From NCBI RefSeq assembly GCF_001557215.1, contig NZ_LSJM01000458.1, positions 1-25,755 on the forward strand: DNA of 25,755 bases, read 5' to 3'. This document shows, piece after piece, positions 16,377-25,755 of this stretch. The translations under genes were made by a program, and so were the position numbers. Below the pieces are notes generated by a model that saw nothing but the letters and a program-made list of their open reading frames with translations, had not been told where the DNA came from and did not search any database. Positions within the stretch are counted from its first letter, which is position 1. Each line of letters starts with the position of its first letter. This DNA comes from Sphingomonas sp. CCH9-E2. Lineage in GTDB: Bacteria; Pseudomonadota; Alphaproteobacteria; Sphingomonadales; Sphingomonadaceae.

Positions 16377-16983
16377 TGAAGCGCGCCTCCAGCTTTTCGA
16401 CGGCAGCGCGGGTCAGGACCAGCGTGTCGTGCTTCAGGATGTCATAGACGTTGGCACCAACCGCCGGCAGAACGTTGACGTCCGCCAGGTTGCGCGCGGC
16501 GAGGAAGCCGTTGCCGGTATCCGCGTCGATCACCAGCGTCTTGCGGCCGACCTTCAGACCAGCGAACTGATCCTTCAGCGCCGAAGTCTTGCTCGCCTCG
16601 AACCCGTCGAGGACGATCAGCGAACCGGCCTTGGCGTGGCTCGACAGCGCCATCTTCAGACCCAGCGCGCGAACCTTCTTGTTCAGCGAGATGTTGAAGT
16701 CGCGCAGACGGGCACCATGGGCCTTACCACCGCCGATGAAGATCGGAGCGGCGCGATCACCGTGACGGGCGGTGCCGCCACCCTTCTGGCGACCGAACTT
16801 CTTGCCGGTGCGCGAGACTTCCGAACGCTCACGCGTCGGACGGGCGGTGCCGCGGCGATTCCACAGCTGCCAGGTGACGACGCGGTGCAGGATGTCGGCG
16901 CGCGGCTCGAGGCCGAACACGGCATCGTTGAGCTCGATGTCGCCCGATTCCTTGGCGTCGAGGGTTTGAACCTTGACCTTCAC
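16369..16983 (-). CDS. rplD: 50S ribosomal protein L4
   Basis: A 204-residue protein, normal length. The tunnel-lining loop is [23 protein letters not shown], and [15 protein letters not shown] with the C-terminal [22 protein letters not shown] forms the globular part. In E. coli L4 represses its own S10 operon through the leader; whether that holds here is unknown. It is 2 nt after rplC. Confidence 0.97.
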   Translation of the reverse strand: MKVKVQTLDAKESGDIELNDAVFGLEPRADILHRVVTWQLWNRRGTARPTRERSEVSRTGKKFGRQKGGGTARHGDRAAPIFIGGGKAHGARLRDFNISLNKKVRALGLKMALSSHAKAGSLIVLDGFEASKTSALKDQFAGLKVGRKTLVIDADTGNGFLAARNLADVNVLPAVGANVYDILKHDTLVLTRAAVEKLEARFNG

Positions 16984-16985
16984 GT

Positions 16986-17747
16986 TCAGCCCTCCTGGCC
17001 TTCGGTCGCCTCAGGCGCCTCGACCGTCTCGGCCGGGGTGTCCGCTGCGGCGGTGTCGTTGTTGCTGTTGGCAGCGCTCTTGATGCCCGCCGGGAACGGC
17101 GCGTCGGCGTGACGCGCGACCTTCACCGCATCCTTGACGAACAGCCAGCCGCCCTTCGAGCCAGGGACCGAGCCCTTGACGAAGATCAGGCCGCGCTCGA
17201 CGTCGGTGCCGACGATTTCGAGATTCTGCTGCGTGCGGTTCTTGTCGCCCATATGGCCGGCCATCTTCTTGTTCTTGAAGACCTTGCCGGGATCCTGGCG
17301 GTTACCGGTCGAACCCAGTGCGCGGTGGCTGATCGACACGCCGTGCGTTGCACGCATACCGCCGAAGCCCCAGCGCTTCATGCCGCCCGCAAAGCCCTTG
17401 CCCTGCGTACGACCCTGGATATCGACGAACTGGCCCGCGACATAATGGTCGGCCGAAATCTCGGCGCCCACGTCAAGCAGACCGTCCGCGTCCACGCGGA
17501 ACTCCGCGAGGATTGCCTTGGGCTCCACCTCGGCCTTGCCGAACTGGCCGCGCTGCGGCTTGGCGACGTTCTTCGCCTTGGCGCTGCCAGCGCCCAGCTG
17601 CACGGCGGTGTAGCCGTCCTTGTCCATTTCGCGACGAGCGACGACCTGAACGCCTTCGAGGCTCAGGACGGTGACCGGCACGTGGCGGCCGTCGTCCTTG
17701 AACAGGCGGGTCATCCCCAGTTTCTTCGCGATCACGCCAGTGCGCAT
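16986..17747 (-). CDS. rplC: 50S ribosomal protein L3 with acidic C-terminal tail
   Basis: A 253-residue protein; E. coli L3 has 209. The core runs from [16 protein letters not shown] through the central loop [13 protein letters not shown], and [21 protein letters not shown]151 there is the counterpart of the glutamine methylated by PrmB. Residues ~229-253 are an Ala/Glu/Thr-rich acidic tail ([16 protein letters not shown]), probably disordered. The start ATG 17747 has GAGGAG eight nt upstream and matches the family; the 18 extra codons upstream are rejected. It is separated from rpsJ by an unusually long 268-bp spacer. Confidence 0.97.
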   Translation of the reverse strand: MRTGVIAKKLGMTRLFKDDGRHVPVTVLSLEGVQVVARREMDKDGYTAVQLGAGSAKAKNVAKPQRGQFGKAEVEPKAILAEFRVDADGLLDVGAEISADHYVAGQFVDIQGRTQGKGFAGGMKRWGFGGMRATHGVSISHRALGSTGNRQDPGKVFKNKKMAGHMGDKNRTQQNLEIVGTDVERGLIFVKGSVPGSKGGWLFVKDAVKVARHADAPFPAGIKSAANSNNDTAAADTPAETVEAPEATEGQEG

Positions 17748-17827
17748 GATCAGTTGCTCCTCAATACAGAGGCACCCCGCGGACCATTCCGAAGGGTGCA
17801 TGCCTCAGCCCGTAAATATGATGCGAG

Positions 17828-17896
17828 CCCCCGTCCGGGCTGAATTCCGACCCGAAGGCAGGAAAGACGGGGGACGCAGCCCGGACCGAAGTCCGG
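17828..17896 (-). promoter_or_regulatory. Competing RNA helices in the rpsJ-rplC spacer
   Basis: Read on the minus strand, three helices share strands. CCGGAC-TTCG-GTCCGG (17896 to 17881) is a C(UUCG)G hairpin. GTCCGGGCTG (17886-17877) pairs perfectly with CAGCCCGGAC (17842-17833). CCCCCGTC (17873-17866) pairs with GACGGGGG (17835-17828). The last two are interleaved in pseudoknot order and share three bases; the first competes with the second. Such mutually exclusive pairing is typical of regulatory leaders. No known riboswitch or protein-binding motif is recognised. Confidence 0.45.
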
Positions 17897-17942
17897 CGGT
17901 ATCCCTATGTCGTTTTTGAGCCTTGGCTCTGGGTCGGAACAT

Positions 17943-17960
17943 CGGATCGGGATCGATCCG
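17943..17960 (-). other. 7-bp hairpin after rpsJ
   Basis: CGGATCG and CGATCCG pair around four bases, 56 nt beyond the rpsJ stop, in the same spacer as the competing helices. A GGCC/GGCC stem with a TTTA loop also covers the rpsJ stop codon itself (18011-18022). No U-tract follows. Confidence 0.4.
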
Positions 17961-18015
17961 GCCAGCCCTGCGCGACCCCGATGGAATCGCGAATCTCGTA
18001 TGGAGAGCGCGGCCT

Positions 18016-18324
18016 TTAGGCCAGCTTGATCTCCACGTCAACGCCAGCGGCGAGGTCGAGCTTCATCAGCGCGTCGACGGTCTGGGCGGTGGGCTGAACG
18101 ATGTCGAGCAGGCGCTTGTAGGTGCGCGTCTCGAACTGCTCGCGCGACTTCTTGTCGATGTGCGGGCCACGGTTGACCGTGAACTTGTCGATATGGGTCG
18201 GGAGCGGGATCGGGCCACGGATCATCGCGCCAGTGCGGCGCGCGGTGTCGGCGATGTCGCTTGCGGCCTGATCGAGCACGCGGTGGTCGAACGCCTTCAG
18301 GCGGATGCGGATATTGTTGTCCAT
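18016..18324 (-). CDS. rpsJ: 30S ribosomal protein S10
   Basis: A 102-residue protein, standard length: [50 protein letters not shown] and [19 protein letters not shown]10 is a 30S head protein and also the NusB partner in antitermination. It is the first gene of the S10 operon, and a fresh transcript probably begins in the 150 bp upstream. Confidence 0.98.
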   Translation of the reverse strand: MDNNIRIRLKAFDHRVLDQAASDIADTARRTGAMIRGPIPLPTHIDKFTVNRGPHIDKKSREQFETRTYKRLLDIVQPTAQTVDALMKLDLAAGVDVEIKLA

Positions 18325-18340
18325 GTCCCTACCAATGCGA

Positions 18341-18369
18341 AAGAGCGGGGCGCGTGAAACACGCCTCTT
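18341..18369 (-). promoter_or_regulatory. Hairpin in the rpsJ leader
   Basis: AAGAG/CTCTT (18341-18345 with 18365-18369) and GCGTG/CACGC (18352-18356 with 18360-18364) stack with a one-sided six-base bulge, 17 nt upstream of the rpsJ start. It is placed where an autoregulatory (L4-type) site could lie, but does not visibly match the E. coli structure. Confidence 0.4.
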
Positions 18370-18398
18370 GCTGGTTCATACGCTAAAACGAAGGCGGG

Positions 18399-18427
18399 CC
18401 ACTACAGCGGAAGCGGTGGGTTGGCAA
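18399..18427 (-). promoter_or_regulatory. rpsJp: Candidate S10 operon promoter
   Basis: On the minus strand TTGCCA (18422-18427, 5/6 to the -35 consensus) and TAGTGG (18399-18404, weak -10) are 17 bp apart. It lies between the inserted DUF559 unit and rpsJ, and the upstream tuf terminator makes a promoter here necessary. Confidence 0.4.
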
Positions 18428-18476
18428 GGGGGGCGGAGGAGAATTTTCGCCGCGAGTTGCCGCCTTCCCTCATTAG

Positions 18477-18524
18477 CCCCTCCCGCCTTCGCGGGAGGGG
18501 TTGGGGAGGGTCTTCTTCTTTTTC
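18477..18524 (+). repeat. Palindromic repeat, left copy
   Basis: CCCCTCCCGC (18477-18486), loop CTTC, GCGGGAGGGG (18491-18500) form a perfect 10-bp stem, followed by TTGGGGAGGGTCTTCTTC. The same unit lies in opposite orientation at 18891-18939, with small compensated changes in the stem. It ends 3 bp from the DUF559 stop codon. Confidence 0.8.
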
Positions 18525-18527
18525 CCC

Positions 18528-18878
18528 TTATCCCCGCCTCGCTCGAAGCGCCGCGCGAGTCATCTCAAGCACTCCGTCTAGGTTTTCCAGCACTTCGGTG
18601 TTCCAAAAGCGCAAAACCAGAAAACCCTCCCGCTCCAGAAACGCGGTTCGCCGCGCGTCAGTCGCATCATTGTGCTGAGCGCCATCGATCTCGACGATCA
18701 ACATGGCCTCCAGACATGCGAAATCGACGACATAGGGACCGAGCGAATGCTGGAACCGAAACTTGAACCCATCGAGCCGCCTGTTGCGAACTGCCTGCCA
18801 GAAGCAGTTTTCAGCATCCGTCCGCCTTTCGCGCAACCTGGCGGCATGGCGACTGATCTGGCGGCGGACCGGATACAT
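18528..18878 (-). CDS. DUF559 protein, Vsr-like PD-(D/E)xK nuclease fold
   Basis: A 116-residue single-domain protein with full-length DUF559 features: ARLRERRTDAENCFWQAVRNRRLDG (the family's AR-x-LR-x3-TDAE-x2-LW start), KFRFQHSLGPYVVDFAC with D52, VEIDGAQH with E63, D65 and H69, and VLRFWNTEVLENLDGVLEMI-like end. The D52/E63 arrangement and H69 fit the Vsr/PD-(D/E)xK nuclease clan, so DNA binding or cleavage is expected, but no biological role of DUF559 is established to my knowledge. ATG 18878 has no clear Shine-Dalgarno. It stands alone between two highly expressed ribosomal operons and is enclosed by inverted palindromic repeats, which suggests it arrived as a cassette. Confidence 0.88.
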   Translation of the reverse strand: MYPVRRQISRHAARLRERRTDAENCFWQAVRNRRLDGFKFRFQHSLGPYVVDFACLEAMLIVEIDGAQHNDATDARRTAFLEREGFLVLRFWNTEVLENLDGVLEMTRAALRARRG

Positions 18879-18890
18879 GGACGCAGGATA

Positions 18891-18940
18891 GAAGAAAGAA
18901 GACCCTCACCCAACCCTCTCCCGCGAAAGCGGGAGAGGGC
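18891..18940 (-). repeat. Palindromic repeat, right (inverted) copy
   Basis: CCCTCTCCCGC (18914-18924), loop GAAA, GCGGGAGAGGG (18929-18939) form a perfect 11-bp stem. Its flank at 18891-18913, read on the minus strand, is TTGGGTGAGGGTCTTC, matching the flank of the left copy with one substitution or so. It begins 12 bp upstream of the DUF559 start codon. Confidence 0.8.
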
Positions 18941-18958
18941 AAGAAGAAGAGCACAAAC

Positions 18959-18991
18959 AAAAAGCCCGGCCTCCCCTGGGGAAGCCGGGCT
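18959..18991 (-). terminator. Intrinsic terminator of the str operon (after tuf)
   Basis: AGCCCGGC and GCCGGGCT (18963-18970 with 18984-18991) form a perfect 8-bp stem with additional inner C/G pairs. On the minus strand a run of five T and then GTTTG follows. It is 28 nt past the tuf stop codon. Confidence 0.93.
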
Positions 18992-19019
18992 CTTCATTCT
19001 CAGCCCCGCAGGGCGTCGA

Positions 19020-20216
<1,197 letters not shown>

Positions 20217-20306
20217 TATTTCCTACCTTCTGAGTCAATTTCCCGGACCGCCATGGGACTCACGAGAACGCGGCCCCATAGCGATCAATTTCATTCAACG
20301 CCAGCC

Positions 20307-22400
<2,094 letters not shown>

Positions 22401-22422
22401 GATCGTGGTTCCTTAAGGGTAT

Positions 22423-22447
22423 GGGGAGCCGCCGTAAGCGACTCCCC
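22423..22447 (-). other. Hairpin upstream of the fusA start
   Basis: GGGGAG and CTCCCC (22423-22428 with 22442-22447) pair, with an inner CGC/GCG stem around CGTAA and one mismatch, 22 nt before the fusA ATG. It may shape translation or mRNA stability of fusA. Confidence 0.4.
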
Positions 22448-22472
22448 GGGATATAGGTAAGAATGTTACCGG

Positions 22473-22496
22473 AAAAAGACCGGCAACGCCGTCTTT
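22473..22496 (-). terminator. Terminator-like stem right after rpsG
   Basis: On the minus strand AAAGA-CGGC-GTT-GCCG-(G)-TCTTT then TT forms a 9-bp stem with one bulge whose 3' side is itself the U-run. It covers the rpsG stop codon. It could attenuate read-through into fusA; a short A/U-rich stem makes it weak. Confidence 0.4.
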
Positions 22497-22965
22497 ACCA
22501 GCGGTAGTGGCTGAACGCGCGGTTCGCTTCCGCCATGCGGTGCGTGTCCTCGCGCTTCTTCACCGCGTTGCCGCGATTGTTCGAAGCATCCAGCAGCTCG
22601 CCCGACAGGCGCGCCGACATGGTGTTCTCGCTGCGGTTGCGGGCCGAAGCGATCAGCCAGCGGATCGCCAGCGCCTGGGCGCGCTCGGGGCGCACTTCGA
22701 CGGGGACCTGATAGGTCGCACCACCGACGCGGCGGCTGCGCACTTCGATGCCCGGCTTGATGTTGTTCAGCGCTTCGTGGAAGACGCCCAGCGGGTCCTT
22801 CTTCGCACGCTGCTCGACAACCTGAAGCGCCGAATAGACGATGCCTTCGGCGACGGCCTTCTTGCCGTCCAGCATCACGCTGTTCATGAACTTCGACAGA
22901 ACCTGATCCCCATAGACGGGATCGGGCAGGATTTCCCGCTTTTCGGGACGACGACGACGTGCCAT
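22495..22965 (-). CDS. rpsG: 30S ribosomal protein S7
   Basis: A 156-residue protein: [54 protein letters not shown], and the C-terminus [10 protein letters not shown]7 nucleates the 30S head and contacts E-site tRNA; in E. coli it represses the str operon at the S12-S7 junction. It lies 60 nt after rpsL, behind a candidate hairpin. Confidence 0.98.
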   Translation of the reverse strand: MARRRRPEKREILPDPVYGDQVLSKFMNSVMLDGKKAVAEGIVYSALQVVEQRAKKDPLGVFHEALNNIKPGIEVRSRRVGGATYQVPVEVRPERAQALAIRWLIASARNRSENTMSARLSGELLDASNNRGNAVKKREDTHRMAEANRAFSHYRW

Positions 22966-22987
22966 CTCATACTTCCTTCTGAACTTC

Positions 22988-23013
22988 AGCCGATCCGGAA
23001 CCTGTCCGGGGCT
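22988..23013 (-). promoter_or_regulatory. rpsL-rpsG intercistronic hairpin
   Basis: AGCC/GGCT (22988-22991 with 23010-23013) and CCGGA/TCCGG (22995-22999 with 23005-23009) form one stem with a three-base bulge. Its location matches where S7 binds the E. coli str mRNA, so an S7 autoregulatory site is possible. The resemblance is positional only. Confidence 0.4.
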
Positions 23014-23025
23014 TACTCTGGCTAA

Positions 23026-23397
23026 TTACTTCGGACGCTTCGCGCCGTACTTCGAACGGCTCTGCTTGCGGTCCTTGACACCCTGGGTGTCGAGCACGCC
23101 GCGCAGCACGTGATAGCGGACGCCGGGAAGGTCGCGCACGCGGCCGCCACGGATCAGCACCACCGAGTGCTCCTGCAGGTTATGCCCCTCGCCGGGGATG
23201 TACGAGATGACCTCGCGGCTGTTGGTCAGACGGACCTTGGCCACCTTGCGAAGCGCCGAGTTCGGCTTCTTCGGGGTCGTGGTATAGACACGGGTGCAAA
23301 CGCCGCGCTTCTGCGGGTTCTGCTCCATCGCAGGGACCTTCGACTTGGTCTTCTGCAAAACGCGGCCCTTGCGGACCAGCTGGTTAATCGTCGGCAT
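23026..23397 (-). CDS. rpsL: 30S ribosomal protein S12, Arg at position 88
   Basis: A 123-residue protein at the decoding centre: [31 protein letters not shown] with K43, [18 protein letters not shown], and the C-terminus [11 protein letters not shown]. Position 88 is Arg (codon CGC) in [12 protein letters not shown], where most bacteria have Lys. K88R is a classical streptomycin-resistance change in M. tuberculosis and E. coli, so intrinsic streptomycin tolerance is expected. ATG 23397 fits the family; GTG 23409 would add four residues. First gene of the str operon. Confidence 0.98.
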   Translation of the reverse strand: MPTINQLVRKGRVLQKTKSKVPAMEQNPQKRGVCTRVYTTTPKKPNSALRKVAKVRLTNSREVISYIPGEGHNLQEHSVVLIRGGRVRDLPGVRYHVLRGVLDTQGVKDRKQSRSKYGAKRPK

Positions 23398-23456
23398 GAA
23401 GCCCTTCACCTTCCAATGGTTACTTTGCTGGAGCCGTGTGACCGGAAAATACGAAA

Positions 23457-23489
23457 GGACCCTGGCGGCCTAGCGCGGCCTCCGGGCCC
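23457..23489 (-). promoter_or_regulatory. Leader hairpin with U-rich tail, upstream of rpsL
   Basis: GGACCC (23457-23462) and GGGCCC (23484-23489) pair with one G-U, enclosing a GGCC/GGCC stem with a TAGCGC loop. On the minus strand TTTCGTATTTT follows, so this could be an attenuator of the str operon. Confidence 0.45.
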
Positions 23490-23520
23490 TGGCGTCTCCA
23501 ACAACGTTCAGCTCAATAAA

Positions 23521-23546
23521 GCTCGCGGGACGGAATCCCTGCGAGC
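23521..23546 (-). other. 5'-end hairpin of the str transcript
   Basis: GCTCGC/GCGAGC (23521-23526 with 23541-23546) and GGGA/TCCC stack with one bulge. With the promoter at 23553-23581 the transcript would begin at or very near the first base of this stem, a layout that protects mRNA 5' ends. Confidence 0.45.
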
Positions 23547-23552
23547 GCGCGG

Positions 23553-23581
23553 CCTATATACGCGTGCCCCCGAGCGGTCAA
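23553..23581 (-). promoter_or_regulatory. rpsLp: Promoter of the str operon
   Basis: On the minus strand TTGACC (23576-23581) and TATAGG (23553-23558) are separated by 17 bp; a T-A-rich TATATA overlaps the -10. This is the best sigma70-type match in the window. The predicted start is near 23546, giving a leader of about 149 nt. The -35 overlaps the stop codon of the upstream methyltransferase gene. Confidence 0.65.
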
Positions 23582-24210
23582 CGGGGTGTTTGGATGGTTG
23601 CGGGCGGTCGTTCGGGAATACGCCACATATATACGGTCGAACCACCCGCCTTCCGCTTCGCCTCCGGCTTCCAGTCGCCCATGTCAAAGGCGTGGCTGAC
23701 CACGCGCGTCCCCGGCTTCAGCTGCGCGAACAATTGCGGGCGCAGCCGCAGATTGACTTCGGGCAGAAGGTACATCGTCACGACATCGGCGGAGCTCAGG
23801 TCGGTCTTGAACAGGTCCGCAGCCTCGAATCGCACGCGATCCGCAACGCCGGCATCCTCGGCGGCATCGCGCGCCTTGTCGATCAGCACCGGATCAAGAT
23901 CGACGCCCAGCCCCCGCGCGCCGCGTTCCTTTGCCGCAGCGATCAGGATGCGCCCGTCCCCGGTGCCAAGGTCGATCACCGTGTCCCCGGCCTTCACCTC
24001 CCCCATCTCCAGCATCAGCGCGACCACGTCGCGGCGCGTGCTCTTGTACGGGACGTCCAGCTTCGGCCCGCCAAAGATGGTGGTGGCAGAACAGCTCACC
24101 ATCGTCGGCAGCATGCACCGCCCGCCCAGAGCGATCAGCGCCAACGCGACCATAGCAAGGATCAGCGCGAGCAGGCGAAGACGGGCAGCGGAGGACAGCG
24201 AACGCAGCAT
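23578..24210 (-). CDS. Membrane-anchored SAM-dependent methyltransferase (FAM173-like)
   Basis: A 210-residue protein with one N-terminal membrane segment (about residues 12-30) after a short basic stretch, then a class I methyltransferase fold. The SAM-binding motif I is VIDLGTGDGR (78-87), motif II acidic end VDLDP (103-107), and ADLFKTDLSSADVVTMYLLPEVNLRLRP and RVVSHAFDMGDW follow. This pattern, with the preceding VPYKSTRRDVVALMLEM, matches the FAM173/ATPSCKMT-like group, which includes protein-lysine methyltransferases in eukaryotic mitochondria; bacterial substrates are not known to me. ATG 24210 is chosen because it gives a sensible membrane anchor; a frame open to 24324 overlaps the divergent gene. 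Its end overlaps the str promoter. Confidence 0.8.
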   Translation of the reverse strand: MLRSLSSAARLRLLALILAMVALALIALGGRCMLPTMVSCSATTIFGGPKLDVPYKSTRRDVVALMLEMGEVKAGDTVIDLGTGDGRILIAAAKERGARGLGVDLDPVLIDKARDAAEDAGVADRVRFEAADLFKTDLSSADVVTMYLLPEVNLRLRPQLFAQLKPGTRVVSHAFDMGDWKPEAKRKAGGSTVYMWRIPERPPATIQTPR

Positions 24211-24307
24211 CGGTGCGCGGCTTGTGCAACGACGACAGCGCCTTGTCCACCGGCCATGCGGACGCAGCTTAACCCGATCTTCAGCGCATCGCCCTATCCG
24301 CGATACC

Positions 24308-25543
24308 ATGTCATCCGCCGCCATTCGTCCGGGGTTCCCGGCCCCCTCGCCCCTGCTGGTCGCGTTGGTCGCGGCGGTTCAGGCCTGGGTGCTGTGGCCG
24401 CTCTTCACCCCGGACATGACCGCCTATCTGATCCCGTGGCTGGAGACGATCCGCGCCAACGGCATCGCCGACGCTTTTGCCCGCCCCTTTTCCAACTATA
24501 TGCCGAGCTATCTCTATCTGCTCGCGCTGGTCAGCCCGCTTGCCGGCTGGCTTGACCCGATGAGCGTGATCAAGCTGCTGTCGGTCGCGGGGACGGTTGC
24601 GCTGGCGCTGGCGATGCACCGGCTGCTCGGCGCGCTCGGCGTCGCGCAGCGCATGCATTGGGCAGCGTTGGTCATCGCCCTCCCCTCGGTCGCGTTCAAC
24701 GCACTGCTGATGGGGCAGTGCGACGCGATCTATGTCGCCGCCTGCCTGATGGCGGTGGCGAAAGCGGTCGAGCGGCGACATGTCGCGATGTTCGCCTGGT
24801 GCGGCGTCGCGGTGGCGTTCAAGGCGCAGGCGGTGCTCGTCGCTCCCTTCTTCCTCGCCATCGCGATCCAGCGCCGCGTCCCGTTGGTGCAGTGGCTCGC
24901 CGCTCCCGCCGCGCTGCTCGCGCTGATGGCCCCTGCCCTGCTCGCCGGCTGGCCGCCCGCCGACCTGGCCACGATCTATTTCCGCCAGGCGGGCACGTTC
25001 AGCAACGATATCGCGCGCAATGCGCCGAACATCTGGTCGCTCGCCGGGATGATCGCGCCGGAGTTCGCGCCGCGCCTGTTCGGCCTGGCGCTCGCCGCAG
25101 CACTCGGCGCCGCCGCTTGGTTCGTCGCGAAGATGCAGGTGGTACGCTTCGACAATGCGGGTCTCGTCGGCATGGCGGCCCTTGCCGCCCTGCTCACCGC
25201 CGGCCTGCTGCCCCGCATGCACGAGCGCTACTTCCTGCTCGCCGACATGCTCATCCTGGCGTTCGCGATCGCGCGCAGCGCTCGCTCCGCCTTCGCCCTC
25301 GCCGCGTTGGTCCAGATCGGATCGTTCGCCGCGATCACCGGCTATCTTGGCCTCGGCGCGCCAATGGTCGCGCTGGGCGCTGCATGCATGATTACCGCGA
25401 CCTGGATCGCCGCGCGCCCGCTCGCCGTCCCGAATGCAAACGATAATCCCCCAACGGGACGAAATCCGCGACCAGCCGTGCTGCAGCCGGGTTTTCGCTA
25501 TGATATTGAACGCCGACTCAGTTTCCGGGGAAGTGGGGAGTAA
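24308..25543 (+). CDS. Multi-pass membrane glycosyltransferase, GT-C type
   Basis: A 411-residue hydrophobic protein with about nine or ten predicted membrane helices. It has the GT-C hallmarks: an acidic first periplasmic loop after helix 1 (FTPDMTAYLIPWLETI, D36), MGQCDAIYVAA (135-145), FKAQAVLVAP, and RMHERYFL (303-310), the late motif shared by lipid-linked-sugar dependent mannosyltransferase-like families. It probably transfers a sugar from a polyprenyl donor on the periplasmic side; donor and acceptor cannot be told. A hydrophilic C-terminal tail of ~35 residues (NANDNPPTGRNPRP) follows the last helix. ATG 24308 is used; the open frame upstream overlaps the divergent methyltransferase gene. 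It stops 2 nt before the bactofilin start, so the two are probably co-transcribed. Confidence 0.78.
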   Translation: MSSAAIRPGFPAPSPLLVALVAAVQAWVLWPLFTPDMTAYLIPWLETIRANGIADAFARPFSNYMPSYLYLLALVSPLAGWLDPMSVIKLLSVAGTVALALAMHRLLGALGVAQRMHWAALVIALPSVAFNALLMGQCDAIYVAACLMAVAKAVERRHVAMFAWCGVAVAFKAQAVLVAPFFLAIAIQRRVPLVQWLAAPAALLALMAPALLAGWPPADLATIYFRQAGTFSNDIARNAPNIWSLAGMIAPEFAPRLFGLALAAALGAAAWFVAKMQVVRFDNAGLVGMAALAALLTAGLLPRMHERYFLLADMLILAFAIARSARSAFALAALVQIGSFAAITGYLGLGAPMVALGAACMITATWIAARPLAVPNANDNPPTGRNPRPAVLQPGFRYDIERRLSFRGSGE

Positions 25544-25545
25544 CA

Positions 25546-25755
25546 ATGTTCAACAATAGCCGTTCGCGCGACGATCGTCCTGCCATGCCGCCTGCACCGC
25601 CCGCGCAAAGCAATGGCGCGTCGAAGCGCGGCATGTTCTCGGTCATCGGCCCGGACATCGTCATCACCGGCAACATCCGCGCGACCAGCGAACTTCATAT
25701 CGAAGGCCGGATCGAGGGCGATGTCGATTGCGGCACGCTCGCACAGGGTGCCGAC
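25546..25755 (+). CDS. Bactofilin, 3' truncated by the window edge
   Basis: The first 70 residues are visible. A disordered Pro/Ala-rich N-terminus (MFNNSRSRDDRPAMPPAPPA) is followed by the start of the bactofilin beta-helix: FSVIGPDIVITGNIRATSELHIEGRIEGDVDC, with the repeated G-N/G-x-I-x strands of the polymer-forming DUF583 domain. Bactofilins assemble without nucleotide into cytoskeletal filaments that recruit cell-wall or envelope enzymes. GGGGAG about 6 nt upstream of ATG is a strong Shine-Dalgarno lying over the end of the preceding gene. Being coupled to a membrane glycosyltransferase suggests an envelope role, which is inference. Confidence 0.9.
   Translation, partial: MFNNSRSRDDRPAMPPAPPAQSNGASKRGMFSVIGPDIVITGNIRATSELHIEGRIEGDVDCGTLAQGAD

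Larger units (their letters stand above)
18477..18940. mobile_element. Repeat-bounded DUF559 unit between str and S10 operons
   Basis: About 464 bp consist of only three parts: left palindromic repeat, one DUF559 gene, and right palindromic repeat in inverted orientation. The repeats almost touch the gene on both sides. The unit lies precisely between the tuf terminator (18959-18991) and the rpsJ promoter region, leaving both intact. This resembles the REP/RAYT arrangement of a single-domain enzyme between inverted palindromes. No target-site duplication is visible. Mobility is inferred, not shown. Confidence 0.5.

Noticed and set aside
24311..25546. 411-codon minus-strand frame opposite the glycosyltransferase
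   Set aside because: Arg/Glu/Asp-rich with no hydrophobic segments or motifs; the plus-strand frame has coherent membrane helices and GT-C motifs.

Overview
The window is high-GC bacterial chromosome that reads as Sphingomonadales (Alphaproteobacteria; Sphingomonas or a close relative). This rests on the protein sequences: ribosomal proteins, a type III-fold ornithine decarboxylase, a DUF6481 protein and a bactofilin of sphingomonad type. No 16S gene is present, so the genus is an inference.

The core (about 6.2-23.6 kb, all minus strand) is the str-S10-spc ribosomal supercluster. In transcription order it is rpsL-rpsG-fusA-tuf, then rpsJ-rplC-rplD-rplW-rplB-rpsS-rplV-rpsC-rplP-rpmC-rpsQ, then rplN-rplX-rplE-rpsN-rpsH-rplF-rplR-rpsE-rpmD-rplO-secY-adk. 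Many junctions are 1-8 nt overlaps (TAATG, TGATG), which suggests translational coupling. A good sigma70-type promoter precedes rpsL and a strong intrinsic terminator follows tuf. Longer spacers (rpsJ-rplC, rpmD-rplO, rplO-secY, rpsG-fusA and the rpsL leader) hold stable hairpins that look regulatory.

Between the tuf terminator and the likely rpsJ promoter sits a compact unit of about 460 bp: a DUF559 (Vsr-like nuclease fold) gene bounded on both sides by inverted copies of one palindromic repeat. It looks like a small mobile unit in a neutral gap and is the most unusual object in the window.

The left flank (1-6.1 kb) is accessory: the end of a Gfo/Idh/MocA oxidoreductase, a PAS-GGDEF-EAL cyclic-di-GMP protein, a 436-bp gene-free stretch with repeats, a PLP threonine/serine dehydratase-like gene, an ornithine decarboxylase and a DUF6481 gene. 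The decarboxylase appears to start at a TTG whose Shine-Dalgarno lies inside a 10-bp helix. A 15-codon open frame ending Arg-Pro-stop lies just upstream, so a leader-peptide riboregulator is plausible. The usual alpha-operon genes (rpsM, rpsK, rpoA, rplQ) do not follow adk.

The right flank (23.6-25.8 kb) has a membrane-anchored FAM173-like methyltransferase (minus), a divergent multi-pass GT-C-like membrane glycosyltransferase, and the start of a bactofilin gene cut by the window edge. S12 carries Arg at position 88, a residue known to give streptomycin resistance elsewhere. All functional statements come from reading the sequence and recalled family knowledge; no search was run.
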